Assembly (NCBI RefSeq): GCF_011762195.1
Contig: NZ_JAASQK010000003.1
Coordinates: 410,322 to 474,321, forward strand
DNA from: Sphingomonas oligoaromativorans
Lineage (GTDB): Bacteria > Pseudomonadota > Alphaproteobacteria > Sphingomonadales > Sphingomonadaceae
Direction: 5' to 3'
DNA: 64,000 nt
Shown: one piece after another, positions 8,734 to 18,000 of the stretch
How the letters are laid out: each line of letters begins with the position of its first letter
How positions within the stretch are numbered: position 1 is the first letter of the stretch
Program-made: the position numbers and the translations under genes
The notes under the pieces: generated by a model
Seen by the model: only the letters and a program-made list of their open reading frames with translations
Told to the model about the DNA's origin: nothing
The model's database searches: none

Positions 8734-8809
8734 GGCCCCATCGTCTAGCGGTCTAGGACGTCGCCCTTTCACGGCGAAAACACGGGTTCGAGTCCCGTTG
8801 GGGTCACCA
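8734..8809 (+). tRNA. tRNA-Glu, anticodon TTC
   Basis: A complete cloverleaf. The acceptor arms GGCCCCA and TGGGGTC pair with one G-T. The anticodon stem TCGCC/GGCGA encloses CTTTCAC with the anticodon TTC at 8768-8770. The T arm is CGGGTTCGAGTCCCG and CCA is encoded at 8807-8809. It reads the glutamate codons GAA/GAG. It stands alone after recJ. Confidence 0.97.
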
Positions 8810-8904
8810 TTTCCGGCTTCCCTCGCTTCAAGCCCCCGTTCGATTTTCTGCCCTTCGCCGGTGCGACGGGGCGATGGCCGCGCCCGGTATCGGGGGCGCC
8901 GTCA

Positions 8905-8936
8905 GGGCACGCCGTCGCAGTAACGGCGACGTGCCC
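8905..8936. terminator. Hairpin downstream of the porin gene
   Basis: GGGCACGCCGT (8905-8915) pairs with ACGGC and GTGCCC (8923-8936) with a short bulge. It starts seven bases past the porin stop, reading the minus strand. No T run follows, so it is only a candidate terminator. Confidence 0.35.
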
Positions 8937-8942
8937 CGTCGA

Positions 8943-10580
8943 TCAGAACGGATAGTAGCGGAAGCTCAGGAAGCCCATGTTCTGGCTGACCTGCGGCATC
9001 CCGCCCACGCCGGCGAAGAGCTGGCGCTGTGTATAGCTGTACTGGATGCCCACCTGCGCGCGGCCGTAGGAGCCCTGATAGAGCTTCTCCCAGAAACCGG
9101 CGGTGAGCTGGCGGATGCGGCGGGTGTTGCCGGCGCAGGCGCCGCCCTCGATGAAGCAGCCGCTGTTGTTGGCGGTCGGCAGGCCGACGCCATAGGTGCC
9201 GCCGCTCAGGATCTTGCGATCCTCCTGCTCCTCGCCGGCGAAGGCGTAGAGATCCAGCATCCTGGTCGCGTGCAGGGTCGCGCCGCCGAGCAGCATGAAC
9301 TCGTTCAGCGGATGGATCCGCCCATCGGCCGAGAAGGTGACGTCGGGCAGGCCAGCCGAGCCATAACGCCCGATGCCCTTGCCGCCGATGCCGGAGAATT
9401 GCGCATCGAGCACGCCCGGCACGATCTGCGCCACGATGCTGCCGCCATAGCCGTAGCCGGTGGCCGAATTGTTGCCGGCCCCGTTCAGATGCGCGTCGAA
9501 GCTTCGCACCAGCCCGAAGCCTTCGACATGCACCGCGTTGCCCGCGATATGCGTGTCATAGGCGATCTTGGCGATGCCGTCGGGCAGGTGGTTGAGCGAC
9601 AGCGTGTTGGCGGAATCGAAACCCGAACCGGCCTGCTGGTTGTTGGTGACGTTGGGCGGCACCGTGCCGGCGAAGGTCGTCTGCGGATTCTCGGCCGCGA
9701 CCGCGATCCAGAGCTTGTGATCGAGGAAGTCGCCGGCGAGGCGGATGCCCGGCTGGCGCGCCCAGGCGAAGCCGGGGACGTACTGCGCGTCGATCTGCGG
9801 TGGAGTCAGCTCCGCGCGCGGGGTGATGCCCTTGGCATTGGTGGTGAGCAGCGACCAGTTCTGGCCGGCCAGCAGGTGCCAGCCATGATCGCCCTCATTC
9901 CAGTCGATCGTGCCGTAGAGGGTGCGGATGCGCGGATTATAGCTGTTCGACTGGTTGGAGTTGGCGGTCTGCGCGCCGCCCTGAAAGTCGAACTCGCCAT
10001 ACATGCCGAGCTGGACATGCGGGTTGACCGCGCCTTCCGCGAGGAAGGAGAGGCGGCTCTGGCGCGCCGAGAAGCGGCCTTCCGACGTGTGGCTCGCGCG
10101 GTTGTTCGGGAAGGGGATCGAGAAGCTCGACGAGATGTCGTTGCCCTGGAAATGCTGGCGATAGATGCCGGCCAGTTCGAGATAGCCGCCCGGCGTGATG
10201 GTGATGCCCTTGAAATAGAGCTTGCTGTTGTGATGCTCCTTGTCGATCGCCGAGGCGATCTGGGTGTTCACTTGCTCCCTGGTGACGGGCAGCGTGGCGG
10301 CGACCTGCGTCTGCACCGCCTGCACCTCGGTGCGCGTCGCCTGGAGCGCATTGTTGGTCGAGTCGACCTGCGCCTGCGTCGCGACCTGCGAGTTCTTCTG
10401 GGCGCCGATCTCGCTGCGCAGCGCCTCGACCTCCTCCCGAAGCGCCTTCACCTGCGCCTGGAGCTGCTGGTCGCCTGCCGGCGCCTTGTGGCGCGGCTTG
10501 TGGGCGGTGGCGGCGCCGGCGGCGCCCGCCACCAGGATGTTCGCCGCCGCGGCAGCGAGAAGCGCTGAACGCAATTTCAT
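8943..10580 (-). CDS. Outer-membrane porin with N-terminal coiled coil (DcaP-like)
   Basis: A 545-residue beta-barrel protein. It has a signal peptide (MKLRSALLAAAAANILVAGAAG), a heptad-rich segment at about residues 38-75 (QQLQAQVKALREEVEALRSEIGAQ) and a barrel ending in FRYYPF with the C-terminal Phe typical of Bam substrates. The coiled coil plus barrel layout is that of DcaP-type trimeric porins; a generic sphingomonad porin is the alternative. AAAGGGG lies 11 bases before the ATG. A 14-base palindrome (AATTTCATGAAATT, 10573-10586) straddles the start codon. It is divergent from sensor kinase 1 with a GTGAAAT operator between them, so it may belong to the efflux regulon. Confidence 0.75.
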   Translation of the reverse strand: MKLRSALLAAAAANILVAGAAGAATAHKPRHKAPAGDQQLQAQVKALREEVEALRSEIGAQKNSQVATQAQVDSTNNALQATRTEVQAVQTQVAATLPVTREQVNTQIASAIDKEHHNSKLYFKGITITPGGYLELAGIYRQHFQGNDISSSFSIPFPNNRASHTSEGRFSARQSRLSFLAEGAVNPHVQLGMYGEFDFQGGAQTANSNQSNSYNPRIRTLYGTIDWNEGDHGWHLLAGQNWSLLTTNAKGITPRAELTPPQIDAQYVPGFAWARQPGIRLAGDFLDHKLWIAVAAENPQTTFAGTVPPNVTNNQQAGSGFDSANTLSLNHLPDGIAKIAYDTHIAGNAVHVEGFGLVRSFDAHLNGAGNNSATGYGYGGSIVAQIVPGVLDAQFSGIGGKGIGRYGSAGLPDVTFSADGRIHPLNEFMLLGGATLHATRMLDLYAFAGEEQEDRKILSGGTYGVGLPTANNSGCFIEGGACAGNTRRIRQLTAGFWEKLYQGSYGRAQVGIQYSYTQRQLFAGVGGMPQVSQNMGFLSFRYYPF

Positions 10581-10709
10581 GAAATTTGCCCCTTTGGAAG
10601 AGTGAACCGGAAGGGGCGCTAGGTAGATCGCATGACTCTTCTATGACACGAGAGTCAACGGGATAAGTATCAGTTCTAAAATGGCCGAATTGTCGTGGTT
10701 TCGGTCATG

Positions 10710-10725
10710 GTGAAATTAATTTCAC
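10710..10725. promoter_or_regulatory. GTGAAAT operator, copy 1 (porin / kinase 1 intergenic region)
   Basis: GTGAAATTAATTTCAC is a perfect 7-2-7 inverted repeat in the 306-base divergent gap (10581-10886), 130 bases before the porin start and 162 bases before kinase 1. A second dyad, TTCACTTT (10721-10728) with AAAGTGAA (10732-10739), overlaps it. The site is suited to control both genes. The likely ligand is the OmpR-type regulator at 12934, but that is inference. The rest of the gap is AT-richer than its surroundings and shows no gene. Confidence 0.65.
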
Positions 10726-10886
10726 TTTGAAAAAGTGAACGATTTGCGAAGATGGGAAATGTAAAGATTGAACTCGATTTCGATGGCAATGGAAATTCAT
10801 GTCGGTGGTGGGCATTTTCATGTCTCGTCGGAATCGGGCCGTGGGCATGATGCGCGGGATCGATCCGATCCGGTGCGCGCGCCGTC

Positions 10887-12293
10887 ATGCTTGCTGAGCC
10901 GCTGCGCCTCCAGGATGTCCGCAACACCAGCACCTTCCGGCTGACGCTGGCGTTCGGCCTGGTCTTCGCGCTCGGCGTGGCGGTGCTGCTGGGGTTGATC
11001 TACGAGCTTTCCGCCCGCGAGTTGACGAACCGCAGCGACCGTATCCTCCGCACCGAGGCGGTGTTGCTGAGCGCGGTGCCGGCCGCCCAATTGCCGGATC
11101 GCATCCGCACCGAGATCAGTCGCAACACCAGCGGGCTCAATTATTTCGAGCTGAAGGCGATCGATGGCGAGCATGTCGCCGGCAACATCCGCATGTCACG
11201 CAGTCCCGCGCCCGATCACGCGAGCGATATCGCCGCCGGCGTGGTGGGGGATCGGCCGATCCGCCTGCTGGCGGTGAGGATAGCTTCGGACGAGACGCTG
11301 CTGATCGGGCGGGACATCAGCCCGGTCGTCGACCTCCGGCATCGCGTGCTGGCGATCCTGATCTGGAGCGGGCTGGCCACGGCGCTGTCGGTGCTGGTCA
11401 GCGGCTTCGCGCTCAGCCTCGCGCCGCTGCGCCGGCTGCGGGATCTGCAACGGGCCAGCCGCGTGATCGCCGCCGGCAATCTGGAAGCGAGGATGCCGCT
11501 GATGGGGCGCGGCGACGAACTCGATCTGTTCGCCGGCACCGTCAACACGATGGTGGAGGAGGTGGGCCGCGTGGTCGCGCAGGTGAAGGGGGTGACGGAC
11601 GCCGTCGCCCATGATCTGCGCACGCCGCTCACCCGCGTCCGCAGCCAGCTCTATCGCGTCCGCCAGTCGCCGGGCGTCGAGACGCAGGCGGCGGCGATGA
11701 TCGAGGCGGCGACCGAGGATCTGGATGTCGTGCTCGACCGTTTCGCCGCGCTGCTGCGCATTTCGGAGCTGGAGGCGCGGGGTCGCCGGGCGGGCTTCGG
11801 CGCGATCGATCTCAGCCGCCTCGCACGCGACGTCTGCGACCTCTACGAGCCGCTCGCCGAGGAGCGATCGGTGTCGCTGGAACTGCTCTCCTCGCCGGAA
11901 ACGGAGGTGCGGGGCGACGCCAAGCTGCTGTTCGAGGCGGTCAGCAATCTGGTCGACAATGCCATCAAGTTCGTGGCGGAGGGCGGGCATGTGGCGGTGG
12001 CGGTGGCGGCCAGCGCCCATGGCCCGATCATCGAAGTCCGCGACGACGGCCCCGGCATCGCCCCCGACGAGCGGCGTGCGGTCCTCCGGCGTTTCCATCG
12101 CAGTGCCGATGTCGCCGACGTCCCCGGCACGGGGCTTGGCCTCAGTGTCGTCGCCGCAATCGTGCATCTGCATGGCTTCGGATTGGAGTTCGACGATGCG
12201 GAGCCCGGCCTCGTCGTCCGTATCCGCTGCGAAGAGGCGCAGGATGGTCGTGAAATTCATTTCACTCGTCAGCCGATGAAAACGGGACGATGA
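10887..12293 (+). CDS. Membrane sensor histidine kinase 1 (no partner regulator beside it)
   Basis: A 468-residue inner-membrane kinase. TM1 is at about residues 16-40, followed by a periplasmic sensor region of about 110 residues, TM2 at about 155-180, and a HAMP linker. The HisKA motif is VAHDLRTPLTR with phospho-acceptor His242, and the ATPase domain has NLVDNAIKF, DDGPGI and GTGLGLSVV. It is a close paralog of the kinase at 13601: the His lies at the identical residue and parts of the N-terminal coding sequence are identical in DNA. No response regulator gene adjoins it. The start is the ATG at 10887, without a clear ribosome binding site. It may signal to the regulator at 12934. Confidence 0.93.
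   Translation: MLAEPLRLQDVRNTSTFRLTLAFGLVFALGVAVLLGLIYELSARELTNRSDRILRTEAVLLSAVPAAQLPDRIRTEISRNTSGLNYFELKAIDGEHVAGNIRMSRSPAPDHASDIAAGVVGDRPIRLLAVRIASDETLLIGRDISPVVDLRHRVLAILIWSGLATALSVLVSGFALSLAPLRRLRDLQRASRVIAAGNLEARMPLMGRGDELDLFAGTVNTMVEEVGRVVAQVKGVTDAVAHDLRTPLTRVRSQLYRVRQSPGVETQAAAMIEAATEDLDVVLDRFAALLRISELEARGRRAGFGAIDLSRLARDVCDLYEPLAEERSVSLELLSSPETEVRGDAKLLFEAVSNLVDNAIKFVAEGGHVAVAVAASAHGPIIEVRDDGPGIAPDERRAVLRRFHRSADVADVPGTGLGLSVVAAIVHLHGFGLEFDDAEPGLVVRIRCEEAQDGREIHFTRQPMKTGR
12250..12265. promoter_or_regulatory. GTGAAAT operator, copy 2 (upstream of small exported protein 1)
   Basis: GTGAAATTCATTTCAC, perfect arms, lies inside the last codons of kinase 1 and 170 bases before the GTG start at 12435. 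It probably controls the small exported protein and perhaps the regulator/kinase pair behind it. The gap 12294-12434 shows no gene. Confidence 0.6.
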
Positions 12294-12434
12294 AGTCGAT
12301 GCTGATTCATTGTCGAATGGAAGAGACGACCTTCTTCGTCATGCTGGTGATCGATCGCCGTTTTGACCGGCGAACATGCAAATGAGTTCATGAAGAGATC
12401 GGGGTGGGAGCGATCCCGCCCGAAGGAGATCATT

Positions 12435-12863
12435 GTGCGCAAAATCCTTGTGATCGGTGCGATCGCTTCGGCGGCGTTGTCCTTTGCGGCTCCTGCTGCG
12501 GCCGATCCTGCGTCGGGGCTGAGCTTCCGGGAGCTGGAATATCAGGCTCCGCGTGACCCGCTGCTGCCTTCCAACGCTGCGATCGGTGATCTGCACCACA
12601 CGCTCGCCGCCGATCTGGCTCCGGCGACGGATGCGCTGAACCAGGCGATCCCGGCCGGTACATCCCGCGCGAATGCCGAGGCGCTGCTCCGCAAGGCCGG
12701 CGCGAAGTGCCGCGCCGATGGCGCTTCCACTGAGCGATGCGGCTATTTCGACGTCGCCACCCGTGACGAATATGTCGATGACGTCCACTGGAACGTGAAG
12801 CTCGATCTGGTCGACGACAAGGTCGCCAGCCTCGCGGTGGATCGCCTCTGGTCGCGGCACTGA
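12435..12863 (+). CDS. Small exported protein 1 of unknown family
   Basis: A 142-residue protein with a signal peptide (VRKILVIGAIASAALSFAAPAAA). It is paralogous to the protein at 20937. Shared features are FRELE soon after the signal peptide (residues 31-35), AIPAGT, an (A/G)AGA-x-CR segment, a second Cys 10 residues on (RCGYF), and an ending of VDD-x(2)-W-x-V-x-LD followed by VDR. Two conserved cysteines suggest a periplasmic disulfide. I do not recognise the family. The GTG start at 12435 is chosen because AAGGAG lies 6 bases upstream and it yields a clean signal peptide; the frame is open further back. It sits between sensor kinase 1 and the response regulator, so a signalling accessory role is possible but unproven. 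Confidence 0.8.
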   Translation: MRKILVIGAIASAALSFAAPAAADPASGLSFRELEYQAPRDPLLPSNAAIGDLHHTLAADLAPATDALNQAIPAGTSRANAEALLRKAGAKCRADGASTERCGYFDVATRDEYVDDVHWNVKLDLVDDKVASLAVDRLWSRH

Positions 12864-12933
12864 CCGGGTGAAGACAGGGGGCTGATCCGGCTCGGTCCCT
12901 TGCTCCGGCCGGCTCAGGCTCTATCCTGCATCC

Positions 12934-13611
12934 ATGGCCCGTATCCTCGTCATCGAAGATGATGTCACAACCGCGCGGGAAATCGCCACCGAGCTGACCG
13001 CGCATGGCCATGAGGTGGCGCAGGTGCATGACGGGCAGGCCGCGCTCGACATGGCGATGCGCGAGCCGTTCGACGCGATCACGCTCGATCGCATGTTGCC
13101 CGGCATGGATGGTCTCGTCCTCGTCGAGCGGTTGCGCGAGCGGCGCGTCCTGCTGCCGGTGCTGATGATCTCTGCGCTCAGCGACGTGGACGATCGCATC
13201 GCGGGCCTGCGCGCGGGCGGCGACGATTATCTCATCAAGCCCTTCGCCTCCAACGAGATGGCGATGCGCGTCGAGGTGCTGCTGCGCCGCCGCCAGCAAT
13301 CCTCCGAAAGCGCGATCCTGCGTGTGGGCGGTATCGAGCTGGACCTGATCCGCCGCAAGGTGCGGGTGGAGGGCGAGCCGGTGCGGCTGCTCCACATGGA
13401 GTTCCGCCTGCTCGAATTCCTCGCCCGCAATGCCGGCGACGTGGTGAGCCGGCGGATCATCTTCGAGCAGGTGTGGGGCTATTATTTCGATCCCGGCGCG
13501 AACCTCATCAACGTCCATATCGGCCGCCTGCGCAAGAAGCTCGATCGCCCGGACAAGCCCTCCGCCATCGTCACCGTGAAGGGCGAGGGCTATCGGCTCG
13601 ATGCTGTCTGA
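12934..13611 (+). CDS. OmpR/PhoB-family response regulator
   Basis: A 225-residue regulator. The receiver domain begins MARILVIEDD (acidic pocket), has phospho-acceptor Asp52 in TLDRMLPGMDG, and carries the Lys of YLIKPFASNEM. The C-terminal winged-helix domain (about residues 128-225) ends GEGYRLDAV. Its stop overlaps the kinase 2 start by 11 bases, so the two are translationally coupled. It is the only regulator in the block and the best candidate to bind the GTGAAAT repeats. The ATG at 12934 lacks a clear ribosome binding site. Confidence 0.95.
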   Translation: MARILVIEDDVTTAREIATELTAHGHEVAQVHDGQAALDMAMREPFDAITLDRMLPGMDGLVLVERLRERRVLLPVLMISALSDVDDRIAGLRAGGDDYLIKPFASNEMAMRVEVLLRRRQQSSESAILRVGGIELDLIRRKVRVEGEPVRLLHMEFRLLEFLARNAGDVVSRRIIFEQVWGYYFDPGANLINVHIGRLRKKLDRPDKPSAIVTVKGEGYRLDAV

Positions 13612-14956
13612 AGGCCTGCGCTTCCGGGATATCCGCAACACCAGCACCTTCCGGCTGACGCTGCTGCTCGGGCTGGTGGCCGCGATCGGCGTGGTGGCGC
13701 TGCTCGGGCTGATCTATGGCCTTTCCGCGCGGGAGCTGGATTCCCGCAGCGACCGCATCCTGCGCGCCGAGGCCGCACGGCTGGAGGGGATTCGGCGCGA
13801 TCAACTTCCCGATCATATCCGGGTCGCGATCCGCCGCAGCGTGAGCGGGCTCAACTATTACGGCCTGCTCGATCGCGAAGGGCGGCCGCTGGCGGGCAAT
13901 CTCAGGGGCTCGTCCGGCTTCGTGCCGGGGCATGTGCGCGAGATCGCCGGGCGATCCGGGCGGCATGGCCCCGTCCGTCTGCTCGCGGTGCGGACGGCGG
14001 CGGGGGAGACGATCCTGATCGGCCGCGACATCACGCCGCTGGTGGACCTGCGTCGGCGCGTGTTCGAGGTGCTGGCCTTCAGCGGCGTGGCGATCGCGCT
14101 GCTGATCCTGATCGCGGGCACGCTGCTGAGCTTCGCGCCGCTGCGCCGGCTCGGGCGGCTCCAGCGCTCCGCCCACAAGATCGCCGCCGGCCATCTGGAG
14201 GAACGGATGCCGATCCTCGGGCGCGGCGACGAGCTGGATCTGTTCGCCGGCACGGTCAACACCATGGTGGACGAGGTGGGCCGCGTCGTCTCGCAGGTGA
14301 AGGCCGTCACCGACGCGGTGGCGCATGATTTGCGCACGCCGCTCACCCGCGTGCGCGCCCAGCTCTATCGCGCGGGCCAGCAGCCGGACATCTCGCCGCT
14401 GCTGGCCGGCAAGGTGGACGCGGCGCTGGCGGACCTCGACATGGTGCTGGAACGCTTCGCGGCGCTGCTGCGCATCTCCGAGCTGGAGACGGGGAGCCGC
14501 CGCGCCGGCTTCCATACCGTCGATCTGGCGGCCTTGGCGCGTGCCGCCATCGATCTTTACGGACCGCTCGCCGAGGAGCGCGGCATCGCCCTGACGCTCG
14601 AGGCGGCCGACGGCGCGCGGATGTTCGGCGACGACAAGCTGTTGTTCGAGGCGGTCGGCAACCTGATCGACAATGCCATCAAATTCGCGCCGGCGGGTGG
14701 CCGGGTGGGCATCCGTGTCCGGTCGGCCGGTGACGGGGTGCGGATCGAAATCAGGGACAATGGGCCGGGCATCCCGGCCGATCAGCGCAAGGCCGTGCTG
14801 CGGCGATTCCATCGCGGTGCTGGAAGCGAGGGGGTCGAGGGCTCCGGTCTGGGCCTCAGTGTCGTTGCCGCGATCGCGCATCTTCATCAGCTTTCCCTGG
14901 ACTTCGATGACGCGAAACCCGGCTTGATTGCGAGGCTGCACAGTCCAGGCCGCTGA
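13601..14956 (+). CDS. Membrane sensor histidine kinase 2 (partner of the regulator at 12934)
   Basis: A 451-residue kinase with the same plan as kinase 1: TM1 at about residues 15-40, a periplasmic domain of about 110 residues, TM2 at about 155-180, HAMP, HisKA with VAHDLRTPLTR (His242), and an ATPase domain with NLIDNAIKF, DNGPGIPAD and GSGLGLSVV. The first 30 residues match kinase 1 almost exactly (RNTSTFRLTL), while the periplasmic portions differ more, as expected if the copies sense different cues. It overlaps the regulator gene and is followed by a GTGAAAT operator and the RND operon. Confidence 0.94.
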   Translation: MLSEGLRFRDIRNTSTFRLTLLLGLVAAIGVVALLGLIYGLSARELDSRSDRILRAEAARLEGIRRDQLPDHIRVAIRRSVSGLNYYGLLDREGRPLAGNLRGSSGFVPGHVREIAGRSGRHGPVRLLAVRTAAGETILIGRDITPLVDLRRRVFEVLAFSGVAIALLILIAGTLLSFAPLRRLGRLQRSAHKIAAGHLEERMPILGRGDELDLFAGTVNTMVDEVGRVVSQVKAVTDAVAHDLRTPLTRVRAQLYRAGQQPDISPLLAGKVDAALADLDMVLERFAALLRISELETGSRRAGFHTVDLAALARAAIDLYGPLAEERGIALTLEAADGARMFGDDKLLFEAVGNLIDNAIKFAPAGGRVGIRVRSAGDGVRIEIRDNGPGIPADQRKAVLRRFHRGAGSEGVEGSGLGLSVVAAIAHLHQLSLDFDDAKPGLIARLHSPGR

Positions 14957-14970
14957 ATCTGCGCGGCGCC

Positions 14971-14986
14971 GTGAAATTCATTTCAC
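14971..14986. promoter_or_regulatory. GTGAAAT operator, copy 3 (upstream of the RND operon)
   Basis: GTGAAATTCATTTCAC, identical to copy 2, lies 15 bases after kinase 2 and 109 bases before the RND permease start. This is the natural place for control of the efflux operon by the response regulator. Confidence 0.68.
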
Positions 14987-15094
14987 TCGCCATTCCAGGC
15001 GCATAGGGCGAATAGGCCTCCGGTCGGCGTTGCGGCGCGGCTTTTAACCCCGCCGTCACGCAGCGTCGGCACCCAGACATCCGCCGGGAAGTCC

Positions 15095-18000
15095 ATGCTT
15101 CAGCTCGTCAAGCTTGCGCTGAGCAAGCCCTATACCTTTGTCGTGCTCGCGATCCTGATCCTGTTGTCGGGATCGATCGCGTGGGTGAAGACCCCGACGG
15201 ATATCTTCCCCGACATCAAGATTCCGGTGATCGCCGCCGTATGGACCTATCGCGGCCTGCCGCCGCAGGACATGTCCGGCCGCGTCGTCTATTATTACGA
15301 GCGGCAGCTCTCCACGACGGTCAACGATATCGACCATATCGAGAGCCAGTCGCTGAACGGCATCGGCATCGTGAAGATCTTCTTCCGGCCTGGCGTCGAC
15401 ATCCGCACGGCGACCGCGCAGGTGACGTCCGTTTCGCAGACGGTGCTGAAGCAGATGCCGCCGGGCATCACGCCGCCGCTGATCCTCAATTACAACGCCT
15501 CGACCGTTCCGATCCTCCAGCTCGCGCTGTCCTCGAAGGATTTGTCGGAGCAGAAGATCTTCGATCTAGGGCAGAACTTCATCCGCCCGTCGCTCGCCTC
15601 GGTGCAGGGCGCCGCCATCCCGTCGCCCTATGGCGGCAAGGAGCGGCAGATTCAGATCGATCTCGATCCGGCGGCGCTTCAGGCGCGCAAGCTGTCCGCC
15701 ACGGACGTGGGCCTCGCGCTCGCCGCGCAGAACCAGATCGTGCCGGCCGGCACCACCAAGATTGGCCAGTACGAATATAACGTTCGCCTCAACAACAGCC
15801 CCGAGGTGGTGGACGACCTCAACAACCTGCCGATCAGGACGGTCGACGGCACCACGGTCTACATGCGCGACGTGGCGCATGTCCGCGACGGTTCGCCGCC
15901 GCAGCGCAACGAGGTGCGCGTCGACGGCGCGCGGGCGGTGCTGATGACGGTGCTGAAGTCCGGCTCGGCCTCCACCATCGCGATCGTCGATCAGGTGAAG
16001 GCGCTGCTGCCCAAGCTCAAGGAGACGCTGCCGGCGAGCCTCCATGTCCAGCCGCTGTCGGATCAATCGCTGTTCGTGAAGGCGGCGGTGTCGGGCGTGA
16101 TCCGCGAAGGCGTGATCGCCGCCGCGCTCACCTCGCTGATGATCCTGCTGTTCCTCGGTTCGTGGCGTTCGACCGTCATCATCGCCGCCTCGATCCCGCT
16201 TGCGATCCTCGCGGCGGTGGCGGGGCTGTCGGCGGTGGGCGAGACGCTCAACATCATGACGCTGGGCGGCCTCGCGCTCGCCGTCGGCATCCTCGTCGAC
16301 GACGCGACCGTCACCATCGAGAACATCAACTGGCATCTGGAGCAGGGCAAGGCGGTCCGCCAGTCGATCCTCGACGGCGCGGAGCAGATCGTGCGGCCCG
16401 CCTTCGTCTCGCTGCTGTGCATCTGCATCGCCTTCGTGCCGATGTTCTTCCTGCCGGGCGTGGCGGGCTTCCTGTTCGCGCCGATGGCGAAGGCGGTGGT
16501 GTTCGCGATGATCGCGAGCTTCATCCTGTCGCGCACGCTGGTGCCGACGATGGGCAATTATCTGCTGCGCGACCATGCGTCGGAGCACACCGCCGAGGTC
16601 ATGGTCAGCCATGACGCGATGGCGGGGCGACCGAAGAGCCGCAATCCGTTCCGGCGCTTCCAACAGGGCTTCGAGGTCCGCTTCGAGGCGGTGCGTGCCT
16701 ATTATCTCGCGATCCTCGCCTTCGCGCTGGCGCGGCGGCGGGGGTTCGTGATCGGCTTCCTGAGCGTCGTGCTGCTGTCCTTCGCGCTGATCCCGCTGCT
16801 GGGGCGCAACTTCTTCCCGACCGTCGATTCCGGCCAGATCAACCTTCACGTCCGCGCGCCGGTCGGCACCCGGATCGAGGAGACGGCGGCGCTGTTCGAT
16901 CATATCGAGGATCGCATCCGCGGCACGATCCCCGCCGACGAACTGGGCTCGATCGTCGACAATATCGGCCTGCCGGTGTCGGGCATCAACCGCGCCTACT
17001 CCAACACCGGCGGCGTCGGCCCGCAGGATGGGGACATCCTCATCACGCTGACCAGGGATCATCATCCGACCGCCGGCTATGTGAAGGCGCTGCGCAAGGC
17101 GCTGCCGGATGCCTTCCCCGGCTCGACCTTCTCCTTCCTGCCGGCCGACATCATCAGCCAGATCCTGAACTTCGGCGCGCCCGCTCCGGTGGACGTGATG
17201 GTCACGGGGCCGAACGTGAAGGCCAACGAGGCCTATGCCCACGAGCTGGTCGAGAAGATGGGCCATGTCGCCGGCATCGCCGATGTCCGCCTCCAGCAGG
17301 CGAGCGACTATCCTGAACTCGCCTTCGATGTTGACCGCACGCAGGCGGATCGCCTCGGCATCACCGAGAACGACGTGACGCGCAGCCTCGCGGTGAACCT
17401 CGCGGGCAGCTTCCAGATCGCACCGGCCTTCTGGCTGAACCCCAGGAACGGCGTCTCCTACCCGATCGTCGTCCAGACCCCGCAATATCGCACCGACACG
17501 ATGGCGGCGCTGAACAACATCCCCGTCACCGGTTCGAAGCCCGGCGACTTCCAGGTGCTGGGCGCGCTGGGCACGATCCATCGCGAGCCGTCGCCGGCGG
17601 TGATCTCGCATTATGCGGTGCAGCCGGCCTATGACGTCTATGCCACCACGCAGGGCCGCGATCTGGGTGCCGTGGCGGGCGACATCCAGAAGATCATCAA
17701 GGCGACCAGGGGCGATCTGCCCAAGGGCGCGACCGTGGCGCTGCGCGGGCAGGTGGAGACGATGAACACCGCCTTCACCGGGCTGATCCTCGGCCTGCTC
17801 GGCGCGATCGTGCTGATCTACCTGCTGATCGTCGTGAACTTCCAGAGCTGGGTCGATCCGGCGGTGATCGTCTCGGCGCTGCCGGCGGCGCTGGCGGGGA
17901 TCGTGTGGATGCTGTTCGCGACCCGCACGCCGCTCTCCGTGCCGGCGCTGACGGGCGCGATCATGTGCATGGGCGTCGCCACCGCCAACTCGGTGCTGGT

